From: Apodospora peruviana
Taxonomy: Eukaryota > Ascomycota > Sordariomycetes > Sordariales > Lasiosphaeriaceae
DNA length: 64,000 nucleotides
Assembly: GCA_033439685.1 (NCBI GenBank)
Contig: JAUEDM010000005.1
Span: 434,001-498,000, forward strand
Reading direction: 5' to 3'
Shown here: positions 34,218-45,697 of the stretch, piece after piece
Layout of the letters: the number at the start of each line of letters is the position of its first letter
Position numbering within the stretch: position 1 is the first letter of the stretch
Notes under the pieces: model-generated
The model's database searches: none
The model's input: the letters and a program-made list of their open reading frames with translations, nothing else
Told to the model about the DNA's origin: nothing
Made by a program: the position numbers and the translations under genes

Positions 34218-36413
34218 ATAGACGGCGGACCGACCGACGAAGCTGCTGCATGTAATGACCATACACATATTACAACTGGATAAAATCTTTTTTATAGACA
34301 TGACCATTTAGACAAATAATGATACCATATCTCTTCATGTCGACTACTCTTCATGACTCTGTCGGGACGGTTAAAGAGAACCCAGGAAAGGGGATGATGG
34401 AATCGACTTATTGAGATGGTATTTGGGTGCAAGAGGTATTAGGTATTGAAGTATGTGAAGACTTCTTCCATCCTAGCCCCCCGCGCAGGTTTTGACAAAT
34501 TTGGCGGACAACAGACGAGACCGAAGACCAAAACCCGAGGAAGCCGAACTGTGAATGTCCCACGATATTCGGATCCATGGGTTTCTATTCTAAGCCACCG
34601 AAGCAAGATAACGTGCCGGAAATATGGAAGCTTAAGCCGGGATTGCAACTCGGAATCCGCAACTAAATCGAGCCGAGATATTGGAATAGATCATGCAACG
34701 GGGATATTTATGACCGTAATCAAGACGATGAACAAATATTCACGGCTAATAAATCTCTCGTCCGTCTGGTGTCGATATTGTTTGACGCTATCAAGAGAAG
34801 GGTCGAAAATAGTAACAAGGCGGCTTGGATAAAGAAAATGGAGTCATGGACAATAAAACAGTTCCCACGTGAATATAAACAGCTAACTCTACTCTGTGTA
34901 TGTGTGCAAGCGTATAACTGCCCTTCTTGGCACGCGCGACCCAATCTGAAAGGAATGGCCTGATATCTCCTTGCCCAGCCCTGCAGAGGAGGACGATCAA
35001 TCACCAAACCCCACAGTCCCACCAGCTAGGTACCATACCTATCCGACCTTCTTATGGAGGACTGTGTCTCGGTTATCAAAAACTATCTGTTCACTTGGCA
35101 CGTTCATAAATAGAACACGGTCGAATTCTCCGCGATATCGGTCGTTCATGCCGTCCCAGTTATGTCTTGATGTCTTCAAATATCTAATTTTAGATAATAT
35201 TCCAAGCAGCCCGACCAATCCTCAGGTAAATAATTCCTTCCAAATCTTCTGACGTGCGCGGGCTCTATTCATCCTATTCTTTCCCTGCCCGCTTAGATTC
35301 TGTCTTGGGGCCAGATCGGGGGCCGATTCCGAGTCCGGCACGGCCCTACTCACCAACCCCACATGGTCAAGCCGGCGCCCGCCGGCCCGGAACATGGCGG
35401 GCGGGCGTGCAACAGGCCGAAACGAACAGTTGATCATCATTGATGATCACGAGACCACCCAAACAGAGTAATGTGTACCTACAGTTTGAAAAAAAAAAAA
35501 AAAAAAAAAGAATATGTAGCGCGACTCTGGCCGCGTTCTTGCGTTCATTAGACGGGATTCCGATGGTCATCATCAGGAGTTGAAGCGAGAAAAGTTCGGA
35601 GTTCGGGAGCAGAAAACTCCGGACTTTGTGGTCTGTCTGAGTGCACGTGGATTTATGTGATAAATCTCTGTTATCCCGTTGGGATCAGACACACAAAAAA
35701 AAGTATCTACCTGATCTATATAGCTCTATAGGGACGGTTCAAGTCCCTCAGCTTAATGTGTGTTTCAATGAATTGCTTCACTATGTAGGTCACCGACTGT
35801 CTCGACGTGCTCTATAAACTCTTGTCCCCTACCATCACCGTTAATAACGACAAGGCTATTACATCATTTTAACCTAAGTATTCGTTGTATCTTTGTTAGC
35901 ATAAGTCATTTGCATGCTGGCTTGGGTTGAACATCGTCCTATCTATTGATGGATAAGAGCGGCGTACGGGAGGGTCGTATTTAAGACGGCAGTTATTGGA
36001 GCCTGTCAGCCACATGCAAGTATTGTCGCGTGCCAGCCGGGTGGGTACCTGAACCCGGCCTTCTTCTATAGATCCACAGGGCTGACCGGCTCCGTACGTG
36101 GCGTGAGTCGGCCGGTGGCATGTTGCCGGCCGGAGCAGTGCTCCGGCAGCCCCATAGCTTCTTCGACCGGCTTCTTTGACTGACACGCAGTCATACCACT
36201 GTACGTGCGCGTGGTATCGGCATTCCTGAGCTCGAGTCGTGCAGACACGAGCTCCGCATGCCGAGTTCCGAGCTCAGCCGTCTATAACCGAGCTCTCTTT
36301 CATGTATATAGAGTGTAGTGGTTTCTCCCTTTCGTCAATACCCTCTCTTTTGAGGGTACGCCTCATTGAGATCTATGTTCCCTTGTATCTACCGATTCCA
36401 CGTTACAAGTAAT
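34218..36413. other. AT-rich intergenic region with poly-A tract and a structured GC-rich element
   Basis: The first 1.3 kb has no gene. A run of about 20 A lies near 35490-35509. From about 36080 to 36290 the composition changes to GC-rich with many inverted repeats, described separately. Much of this may be old transposon debris. Confidence 0.45.
35894..36407. repeat. Possible solo LTR or other structured repeat remnant
   Basis: The interval begins TGTTAGC and ends GTTACA (TG...CA), about 514 bp. It contains a perfect hairpin ccggagca-g-tgctccgg at 36130-36146, repeated gagctc words near 36230-36300, a tataac/tatata region and a pyrimidine-rich stretch before the end, all LTR-like. No matching target-site duplication is visible and no second copy lies in the window, so the boundaries and the identity are uncertain. 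Confidence 0.25.
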
Positions 36414-38341
36414 TTAGCTGCTCGACCGTGGCTCCCGCTTGATGCCCTTCCACTCCACCAGCCAAGCACACAGCAATGACAGACCGGCGGTCGCGACTGA
36501 GAGGTAGAGCGCAGCTTGAACAGATTCCCCGTAGGACTCGGCTACAAACGGAGCCAGGTCAGGCGAAATTCGATCTCCGCCTAGAGCTCCCAAAGCAATG
36601 ATGGCAGTCACCTCTTCTTCTGGTAGGCGGCCTCCAAGTTTAGTTCTTAGGCTGCTCAAAAAGACCACCTGAGCAATGCCCAATCCAACTGATGTTCCCA
36701 ACGCCTGGAAAAACACCCACAATGCGCTCCCCATTGGGATGTCCTCCGTGTCTACTACGTTCCGGATGGCTACCAGCGGCTGCTGGACAGCGAGGCCGAA
36801 TCCGGCGCTGGCGAGGAACTCGAACCCTATGATCTTCCCCAAGCCGCTGTTTCCCACGGTGAGAGTTGACAGAAGCCCCGAACCGACCGTCAGCACGGCA
36901 CCACCGGCGAGGAGCCACGGGAGGTATTGCCCTGTTGCTGTTACCGCTGCGCCCGAGATCAAGGAAAAGATGGGGCTAGGCAAGGCAAAGCCAAGCAGAT
37001 ACAGCCCGGCATTGGTTGGCGAGAGGCCTTGGGAAGCTTGAAAGAACACCGGGAGATAGTATGTCAGACCGGTCACCGCCATCATCTGAAAGGTCACAAT
37101 CGCACAGGTGGCTGCGACTGTGCGCTGCGTCAGGATGCGCATGGGAATCAGAGCCCTGCCTTTGCACATTAGCCAAGAGACATACACGTCGAAATACGAC
37201 AGCAAACGGACGGGGGCATGTTTACCGCTCTTTTTGACGGATCTGATGTGCAACAAACACAGCCACCAACAGGACAAAGCCGAGAAGACATCCCCAGACC
37301 TTGGAGTCAGACCAGGGCAGCGTTATGCCTCCCCACTGCAGGGCCAAGATCAAGCTGGTGACAGCTCCGATGAGGATGAAGCTGCCGATGGGATCGAGGG
37401 AAGCTAATTTCTCGCGAACAGGCATCTTGGTTGATTCCCTGTCCGGTTCATCGAAGGAATAGACGGTGACTAGAGTCGAGACAGCCCCAATTGCTATATA
37501 GCAGGTGGAGATGGTCAGCAAACCAGTAGCCCTGTGTGTTGGTACGGTACGACATGATGAGAGTTAAATCAAGGTAAGTACCCACGCAGATTGATCCAGA
37601 AACAGAAACGCCAAGTCAGATGGCTTTCGGTCAAGACACCGCCGATAACAGGCCCGAGGACGGATGAAACGGCGTATGTGCTGGAGACGAGGGCGATGAA
37701 GATGGGCAGCCTCTCTTTCGACACAATAAAGGCCAGGATGGTCAAGACCCCTTGGTTGATGCCTGCACAACCACACCCTTGCATCGCACGACCGACGATC
37801 AGAGAGGCAGATGTCGGCGCCAGCGCGCAAACGATGGAACCTGCGCCAAACAGGGCGATGGCGGCGCAAAACGTGGGCTTGAGGCGCATGCTGTAGTACA
37901 GACGACCGAAGGTAGGTTGCAGCGCCATTTTGGTGAGCGAATAAGCAGAGCCGTACCATGCCACGTCGTCCAAGCTGCCAAAGTCGGTGGTGATCCTCGG
38001 AATGGCGACCGCTGGGATGGCGAAAAAGTGTGTCAGCCTTGCCACCACCGTCGAAAGGTGAAAGCCTGAAAAGAAAGGGGAACGGTGTGGGGGGCCGGGA
38101 GCAACAACAACCCACCAAGAATGTTGACATCGAGCGCAACCAGGAGCAAGGCGCTCATCAGGGCCAGCATTGTTACAGTGATGTAGAGCACTCGTCTCGC
38201 GGAAACCGGGCCGCGGCGGTCGATGCTCTGAGCATCAGTAGCAGCGCGTATGGTGTCGTCGCCAGATTTCTCACAGCCATCTTCGGCCACCTTCTCACAA
38301 GGCTGAGGCTCGACCAGGTCGGGATTCTGGGACGCTGCCAT
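36414..38341 (-). CDS. MFS drug-efflux transporter, DHA2 (14-TM) type
   Basis: Four exons on the minus strand, 38116-38341, 37582-38011, 37226-37531 and 36414-37155, give 567 aa. A hydrophilic N-terminus is followed by TM1 ending in LDVNIL and, across intron 1, the signature AVAIPRITTDFGSLDDVAWY, which is diagnostic of fungal DHA2 efflux pumps. The antiporter motif C region reads SVLGPVIGGVLTESHLTWRF. The remaining segments fit 14 helices. Family members export toxins, antibiotics or the cell's own secondary metabolites by proton exchange. The gene is divergent from the FAD monooxygenase relic at 39286, a common arrangement in metabolite clusters. Intron 1 is 104 nt and was set by the family motif; other introns are 50 and 70 nt. 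Confidence 0.9.
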
Positions 38342-39285
38342 GATGCCGCCGTACTTTTTGTTTGGTGATCAGTATCAGTGAAATCACATTGAGTTGAGGG
38401 GAGCCATCTTATATGGCGGTGAGTAACGAGGTTCCGTAGAAGAAAATCGATGATTGGAAATCGTCGAGTTGAAGATGCGCTGACAAATCGGCCACCGAGG
38501 AGGACGACGAAGTTGATCGGTCATACTATCTATGTATGTAAGGGTCCCCGTCGGAGTCTCGAGCCGAAGATGCGCCAACAAGGAACTGTTACGTCTTGAG
38601 TGGATAGCTTTGGCTCGCCAAGATCTTAGCCACGTTAGGTGAGGTAGGCACCGCGAGAGCGGCTAGAACCGCCATCAAGAACGACAGGGCGCACGCTTAA
38701 TTCTCTTTACTACGAAAGGAGCTTAATTAGATCCGAGCCGCATAAGTGAATCGCACAAGTACCTAGGTAGGTAGGTCAAGCTACGAAAGAACGACTGGTG
38801 AATAGGTACTTATTTTGTCCACGAGAGGGCTTAGGTATCTCAGGAAAGTTCCGAATCAGTGTATGTGAAGCTCCCAGCTTTGCGGTGATGTTGCAGCAGA
38901 TCTCTGATTTGGTAGTATTTGCGTCGCGTGTAGCAGACTTTGCGCGGTATGGATCAAGATGACGGTTATTACGGGCCAATAATGTATTCCCAGTCGTGGT
39001 GAAAAGTAAAAACAGTACTTTTTTGAACTGGAGAACAACTACGGGTTAGATCCGCGCCCTATGCCCGACAGTCGAGTTTGAGGCATACCTTACGTATAAT
39101 TATACAGGTTTTGGTGTCACTTTCCGAAAAGAAAAAAGCAACTCCGGCTTATACCCAAACCAACCGACAGGGTTGTGGAACGCGTGTATTCCTTCGAGAA
39201 TACGGATATTGGGGGCCAAAAAGCGAGTGGTAACCCCTTTCAGTCCACCAGCAAACAGAATTCGCTCAACTATCAAATCAACACC
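38342..39285. other. Divergent intergenic region between efflux pump and monooxygenase relic
   Basis: It contains repeated words of the type cctaggtaggtaggt (38761-38776). No gene is seen. Confidence 0.45.
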
Positions 39286-39827
39286 ATGGTGGCCCTCCAG
39301 AGTCTTTGCATCCTCATTGTCGGCACTGGGCCAGTTGGTCTCACTGCCGCTACGGCCCTGGCGCAGGAAGGACACGACGTCAAAGTGCTTGAACGACATC
39401 CAGACCTACACACAAATGACGGCACCATCGTAATACAGACTCCGGCAGCCAGGGCCCTGAATGAAATGGGACTCGACGAGAAGCTACGAAGCATTATCGT
39501 GCCGAACTCGTTCAATTTCTGGTCCTACAAAGACTCAAGCAAGCCAATGGTTATCGATATCCAGGCCGCCTGGATCAGACACGCATGGCCCACACCGACC
39601 GTCCGGCGTTCGTTGCAGCGCATGGTTTACGAGACCGCCCGTTGCGGCTGGAGTAAGTAACGGTGCTGTTCGACAAACGAGTTGTACGGCGCTTGGAGGA
39701 GTATGCGACGCCTCTACGGGCTTTGGACCGCCGACGGCCAAGAATATATACTGCAGATCTCATCATCGGCCGCTGATGGTATCAAATCTACGATACGAAG
39801 GCTCATGTTTTTCGTCTCAAAATCTTG
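39286..39827 (+). pseudogene. Broken and truncated FAD-dependent monooxygenase
   Basis: From the ATG at 39286 the frame shows the FAD-binding motif LCILIVGTGPVGLTAATAL and the following segment of a class A flavin monooxygenase (VLERHPDLHTNDGTIVIQ), ending at a TAA (39658-39660). The next family segment (VTVLFDKRVV, then IYTADLIIG) continues immediately in a different frame. It is followed by a further one-base shift at about 39769, after which ADGIKSTIRRLMF appears. Then the match ends at 39827; the second half of the enzyme, including the GD motif, is missing. At least two frameshifts plus a 3' truncation mark it as a pseudogene. It differs from the intact monooxygenase at 28.2 kb, so it is not a simple recent copy. 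The neighbouring DHA2 pump remains intact. Confidence 0.85.
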
Positions 39828-41019
39828 AGCCCGTTCCCACAAATAGGTGCATGATTCAGGTCGAGCTCAGCAATGCACGCACGCAAGTTTTCCCTAGGTA
39901 CCTTTGATCTAAGGAACAAGCTGCCTTCGTGAGCTCCTCTAGTTGTATAGCTATCCTTTCCTCGTTATGTTAAGATAAGAAAAATATTAAGTCAGTACGG
40001 TATTAAGATAGGTACGTCTTTGAGTTAATTCGAATCATAGAAGCACGGGGAGAGTCCTAAGAGCCACGAAGTTGTGTCGCTGCGCACGCAATGAAAGAAT
40101 GTTGCGGATAAGCGGGCGGGCGGGCGCCTATCCGGGAAATTGTTAGTGCAGTTGTACTACAGTCCGGATTCACAGGCACCGAATCTCCTAAGCTCCGTCG
40201 ATCCCCAAATCAAAACTGCGGTCTAACACGTGCCGCTCCGGCACCGGTTTGCACCGTCTCGGCCGAACTGAGCCCTTTGGGATATTTGAGCAGCAACTCG
40301 ATCATATGTGGTTTTGTTTCTTGTCATGACATTGCGAGCGTGCTGTCCCTTGTTGGGGAGCCTGGGACCGGTTCGGAGATAACGGGGCATGTCGTGATCC
40401 CCACCAGTATGGCATCAACCACACCCAATAGGTCCCGAACGGACAGGGCTGTCCACACATCCGCACTCCCTTTTTAAGAATACAATCCAAACGTGGGGTA
40501 AAAGCACGTCTTATGCTGCCAAGGTTGACCTAATTATTCGAGCCCTCGCGTGCAGCTATCTCACTTGGGCGGGTTCGGCACATCCCCGCGCTTGTAATAG
40601 GACGCGTGAGGCGCACGTCAGACGTGAGGCATCTTTCATCATGGACAAGTGCATGTGCTCCCGTAGACGCGTATGTGGACGATAGAGACGCTTGGGGGAG
40701 ATATGCAGTCACCTCGCCGATGACGAGCTCAGGACCTGTTGATGAGGTTGTAGCAGCCGGGGCCGCCACCGATCGCGACATGATGATAGCATTCGTGATG
40801 CACTTGCGGGCCGTGAGATTGCCGGACCGGGCACGAGGGACGCCTGTGCTGTTGATGAGTGCGCGGGTATAAAGACTGCCCTCTATCCTGAAGGCCTAAA
40901 TGTTTTCCACGACACAATACCACCTGCAAATCTATTAAAGTCAGTCTGAGCCAAACAGTTCGACACACCAGTAATATCGCCTCATCTTTCCAAGATACAC
41001 CTCTCAACACTAGTCCATC
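39828..41019. other. Intergenic
   Basis: No support for a gene. A GC-rich patch (cgggcgggcgggcgcc) lies near 40115-40130. The last 150 bases are probably the promoter and leader of the dioxygenase. Confidence 0.45.
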
Positions 41020-42371
41020 ATGTCTCCTTCCGCCGTCGAGTCCGTCCAGCAGGCCGTCGACGAGATCAAGGAGAAGGTCCTCCCAGTCTCAGAGGTCAAG
41101 GAGATTCCCCAGGTCGATGCCGTCGAGACGCACGAAGTCAAACCTGTGGAGCCGGAAGTTGTCAACAAACCATCCGAGGAAGTGCTCCCAGAGCGTCTTG
41201 AGGCCCATAAAGAGCCTCTTAAGCTCAGTGGTGCCCTGGACCACCTCGAGTCATTCGATGTGACGCCCGTCATTGGTCGCGAGTATGTGAATGTCGATGT
41301 CGTCGAGCTTCTCCGTGCTCCGAATTCGGATGAGTTGCTGCGGGATCTGGCCATCACTAGTATGTGTTCCATTTCTGGCATTTTTTTTTCTTGGCCCGAA
41401 GCCACTGACACCCTCAAATAGTCTCCCAACGTGGCGTCGTCTTCTTTCGCAAGCAAGACAACCTGACCGACGACTTGCAGAAAGAGCTTGTCCAGCGACT
41501 TGGCCAGCTCTCGGGCAAGCCCTCCACATCGGGACTGCACATCCACCCCATCTCCAACGCGGCTCGCGACCACGGCGGCAATGACAACGAGATCAGCGTT
41601 ATCTCGTCCGAACAGGCCAAGAAGCTGTACAAGGACCGGTTCTTCTCCCAAGGCGCCAACAGCTTCCGACAGAGCAGCAAGAACCAGTGGCACTCGGACA
41701 TCACTTTCGAACCCATTCCCAGCGATTATGCCTTGCTGCGACTGACACAGCTGCCCAAGACCGGCGGCGGTATGTTTACTTTTCCATATTTCTTGAATCG
41801 TGCAAATGCTGACAAAAAGGGGCAAGACACGCTCTGGGCTTCGGGCTACGAGCTGTACGACCGCATCTCGCCGACGCTCCGGCGCTTCCTCGACACGCTG
41901 ACGGGATACTACGCGCAGCCGGGGTTCAACGACGCGGCGGCGCGCAACAGCTTCGAGGTGTACAAGGAGGCGCGCGGCGCTCCCGAGAACGTCGGCGACG
42001 TCCTCGAGGCCGTGCACCCGGTGATTCGCACGAACCCGGTTACCGGGTGGAAGTCGGTCTTCGCCGTCGGCCACCACGTGCAGCGCATCCACGGGCTGTC
42101 CGACTCGGAGTCGAAGCACTTCCTCGACTGGTTCGTGCAGCTCATCGTTGAGAACCACGACCTCCAGGTGCGACTCAAGTGGAAGGACGAGAACGACGTA
42201 GCCATCTGGGACAACCGTAGCGTTTATCACGCTGCTACGCCTGATTATGTGTTTGAGGACGGTTTGGGCGAGCGTAAAGGGAACAGGGCTGTTAGTTTGG
42301 GCGAGAGGCCATATTTTGATCCGGCGAGCACGAGCAGGCGGGAGGCGCTGCGGAATGCGGCTGCTGCTTGA
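41020..42371 (+). CDS. Fe(II)/2-oxoglutarate-dependent dioxygenase, TauD/TfdA family
   Basis: Exons 41020-41359, 41422-41769 and 41827-42371 give 410 aa. The iron-binding facial triad is visible: WHSDITFE (His 204, Asp 206) and NRSVYHAATPDY (His 364). The 2-oxoglutarate-binding Arg is at GERPYF (Arg 390). The second intron was set to end at 41826 because only that acceptor keeps the frame and produces KTGGDTLWASGYE, the family signature; the nearer acceptor at 41819 would shift the frame. Fungal members oxidise taurine or other alkyl sulfonates, releasing sulfite, or act in secondary metabolism. About 75 residues precede the catalytic domain and are charged and repetitive (Glu/Val/Lys-rich), a common extension in fungi. 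Cytosolic. Substrate not provable here. Confidence 0.92.
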
Positions 42372-43343
42372 GGGGGTTGTCGTTCTTTTATATTCGCAAT
42401 GAGATTGAATAATACGTATATACCTTAGTTGAAAGTTATCTTCCCAGAGCCATGCGGGTTATCTTACGGTCAGTACCTGAGATATGTGAGATGTTGGTCG
42501 AGTGTGTTTTGGATTACCCACCATTCGGCGCGGAGATCATCGACAAACGGACCCTTCGCAAATCGGCACACATGAATGATCATCAGCACACAAAAAGACA
42601 CTATTTTCTTCCTCACATCCCAAACCAAAGGCCCTGCGACTGCAATGAGAAAAAGAGGTTCGCATCGCCTGGAAACAGTATAATACCAGGAACACAGTGG
42701 AAGATGATCGTAGGCAAGCCCAGAGGACCATCGATCGATTGATAAAAATAAGTATAATCATAATTTACTCCGTAGAGTACTATCAGTGGTTAAGATGATA
42801 AGAACAGATACTACACATGATCTAAGTCAAAAGGCAAAGAGAGCTGAAGAAAAAATGAGAGGAAAGGAAATTTTTGGGAGCGGGCTGCGGAACGAAGATT
42901 ATACACCTAGGCGGTAGGTGTGGTCCGTGCACACTACCTAGGTAGGTGACAACACAAAAACTTCAGTGGAGATTTAGTGGGCGAATCAGGTCGCTCGGGC
43001 CGCCCAATGGCCGACAACTTCCATGTCAGTCACTCCTTATCGCCCCACACCCACGTAGTGTCAGCTGCCTGTGATGGTTATCAGCCGACAGCAGGTGAGC
43101 TACCTTGAGTTGCCTCCATCGCGACTTCATTCATCATTTCACGACGTCGCTATGTCCACGACCATCGAAAAATCCGAATCCGAATGCCTTTCCCACGCTG
43201 AAACGATGATAGTAACGAATGCTTACTCGTGATCTTCTTCGTTCCCAACACTTCAATTCATCTCTTTTGATTGCCAGGTGAAGATATCCGCAATTTGCCA
43301 ATCCGGCAGCTTACGAGCCAGGTCTACCGACCCCGAGATAATC
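42372..43343. other. Intergenic
   Basis: It holds repeated cctaggtaggt-type words near 42943 and AT-rich DNA, and no gene. It probably includes the permease promoter and leader; a possible intron end (ttgccag at 43271-43277) upstream of the ATG suggests a spliced 5' UTR. Confidence 0.45.
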
Positions 43344-45633
43344 ATGACATCCGGCGCGCGATATCAACCCTTGCCTCGCGACGATGAGGTTCGAAATGGT
43401 GATTCCGGAACGCCCTTGCTGTATTCCCGTCACCAATCACCTGGGAACGCGCAAACCGACTATCCAAGCGAATTTCGACCTCGGTGGCTGCCAGCTATAC
43501 CCCAGTCGATCAAAGATATCACCGGCCGAATTGTCATTTTCCAAAACCACGATAAAAGCACTCCGCTGGAACAGGACTTAGTCCGCCGACTCGACATCTT
43601 TCTCATGACGTTCGGCTGCATATCTCAAGGTTCGTCGTTCAGCTAACCACAGAAAGGGGGAGATCGCAACAGTTGTTTAACTTGCCACTTCGTACAGTCA
43701 TCAAGTATCTTGACCAAACGAACATCAGTTCTGCCTATGTATCTGGCATGAAAGAAGACCTCGGGCTCTACGGTGATGAGCTCAACTAGTGAGCAATCCA
43801 TGAACCTGTTCTCACATAGATCCGAAGAACTAACAGTATCTCTTCGTGTTGCAGCTTCACCACCTATTTCAGCATATCATACTGCCTCATGCTCATCCCG
43901 TCCCAGATCATCCTTACGTACGTCCGACCGAGCTACTGGTTGCCGGGCCTAGAGATTGGATGGGGCTTTGTGACGGGCTTCATCGCGCTCGCTCAAAGCG
44001 CGAGACATGTCTACATCCTGCGGGTTTTCCTCGGACTATTTGAGAGCAGTGCCTGGCCTGGCATGATGACGCTATTTAGTCAGCCTATACTGCTCCGTAC
44101 CCTTCACTTAGTACTGAACTAATCTTTGACACTTTGTGCAGTGTACTGGTACACACCAACGGAGCTGGCCAAGCGAATGGGCTTCTATCACTCCTGCCAG
44201 GCCCTTGGCCAAATGATGTCTGGAGCCTTGCAGGTTGCCATTCTCGAAACACTTGATGGAAAATTCGGGCTGAAGGGATGGCGGTACGCACCTACGCTAA
44301 CTTTTTCAACTCCTTACATCTCCAGTGGGTTTGAACATTACCTATCTAACAGAGATTGTGTAACTCAATAGCTGGCTCTTCGTCATCAATGGGGTCATAA
44401 CACTGCTCGTAGGTCTGGCCGGGTTCTTCATGATCCCAGACTACCCGAGCCTCCCGAATCCTCGCGCCGTCTGGCTCTCCGATGAGCATATTACAATGGC
44501 CACCGAGCGGCTAGAACGCCATGGACGAGCTGACGCAAGACGAATCAACTGGGCTAGCGCCAAGTTCGCTCACCCGTAACCCATAAACTCTTTGAGTGCG
44601 AGCTAACATATATGTAGACGAACCTTCTTGATGTGGATCACATACGCCATCCCTTCCCTATACATCGCCACCGTCCTGGCACCTTACGGGTACAACTACT
44701 TCAATCTCTTTCTCAAGAGCCTGCAGAATCCGGACGGAAGCCCGAGATGGACCACCGAGCAGGTGAACACGATCCCCATCGCTGGCGGTGCTATCAATGT
44801 CCTGTTTGTCTGGATATGGGCGATTCTCTCCGATCTGTTTCAGACACGGTGGACTTTACTTGTGGTTCAGGGTATGCTGTTTCTATGCCAACCTTACCGC
44901 ACGTGTGCAAAGAGTTCCAATAATATCTGACCTGATACCAAACAGCGGTCATCGGACTAATCCCAAGCACGATTATGACGATCTGGACTGTCCGGCCGGA
45001 AGGTACTTCGATCACTTCGGCATATGTCAGCTACTTTATGCTGTATCTGAGCCTCGGCACTGCACCCCTGGTTATGTCGTGGCTATCTGATCTGTGAGTA
45101 TCTATGTCGAGTGTTAAGGGACGACGCAAGTACCAATACTGATACGGGATGCCATCAATAGTTTACCCCAAGATCCCGAAGCCCGCACCTTGATTGTTGG
45201 CTACTCCATCGCCAGTGTCTACGCCGTACTGTCGTGGTCCCAAGTACTCATCTGGCCAGCTTCCCAGGCACCATACTGCACGTTTTCCGCCCGCAATGAT
45301 GTATATTTGCTGTGGCTGACGATTCATATTACTTATAGACAAATACGCCTGGCAAATATCCATAGTGCTTTGGATCCTCGTCATCGTTATGGCATACACA
45401 TTACACCTCGTTGACAGGCGTCTGTTACGGTGAGCTGCTAACTGCTTGATTCTCCCTTTTTTGGGAGTAATCACATCTAACCATAAACCCGAAACAGGAC
45501 GAATCAAAGCACCGTGACACGAGCAGGTTCACCTCGGGCGTCGGAAACCTCTCCCTTACTGGACGAAGACGGTGTGGCAGTCCTACCAACGGCAATAACA
45601 GCGCAAACCAAGGACACAAGACCAGGGCAATAA
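43344..45633 (+). CDS. MFS permease, Dal5 (allantoate/pantothenate-type, anion:cation symporter) family
   Basis: Ten exons (43344-43629, 43698-43788, 43855-44078, 44142-44283, 44372-44563, 44618-44871, 44946-45093, 45162-45277, 45339-45429, 45498-45633) give 559 aa. Family landmarks are YLDQTNISSAYVSGMKEDLG, RVFLGLFESSAWPGMMTLF and YWYTPTELAKRMGFYHSC. The protein has about 12 hydrophobic segments with long hydrophilic ends. The fungal Dal5 family imports small organic acids, vitamins, ureides or dipeptides across the plasma membrane. Intron 8 (45278-45338) begins with GC (gcacgt); it is the only splice that restores the last helix (KYAWQISIVLWILVIVM). The gene converges on the oxidoreductase, whose end is only 64 bp away. 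Every exon junction keeps frame, so I consider it intact. Confidence 0.88.
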
Positions 45634-45697
45634 GAATAAACACTGGATACGCAAGGTCTTGCTAATCATCCTACACAAATATACCAACAATCCGCAT

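Noticed and set aside
41770..41819. Shorter 50-nt second intron in the TauD gene
   Set aside because: It shifts the reading frame; the acceptor at 41826 keeps frame and gives the family signature TGGDTLWASGYE.
45301..45338. GT donor at 45301 for intron 8 of the permease
   Set aside because: The intron would be only 38 nt and the following frame stops at once; the GC donor at 45278 fits size, frame and helix.
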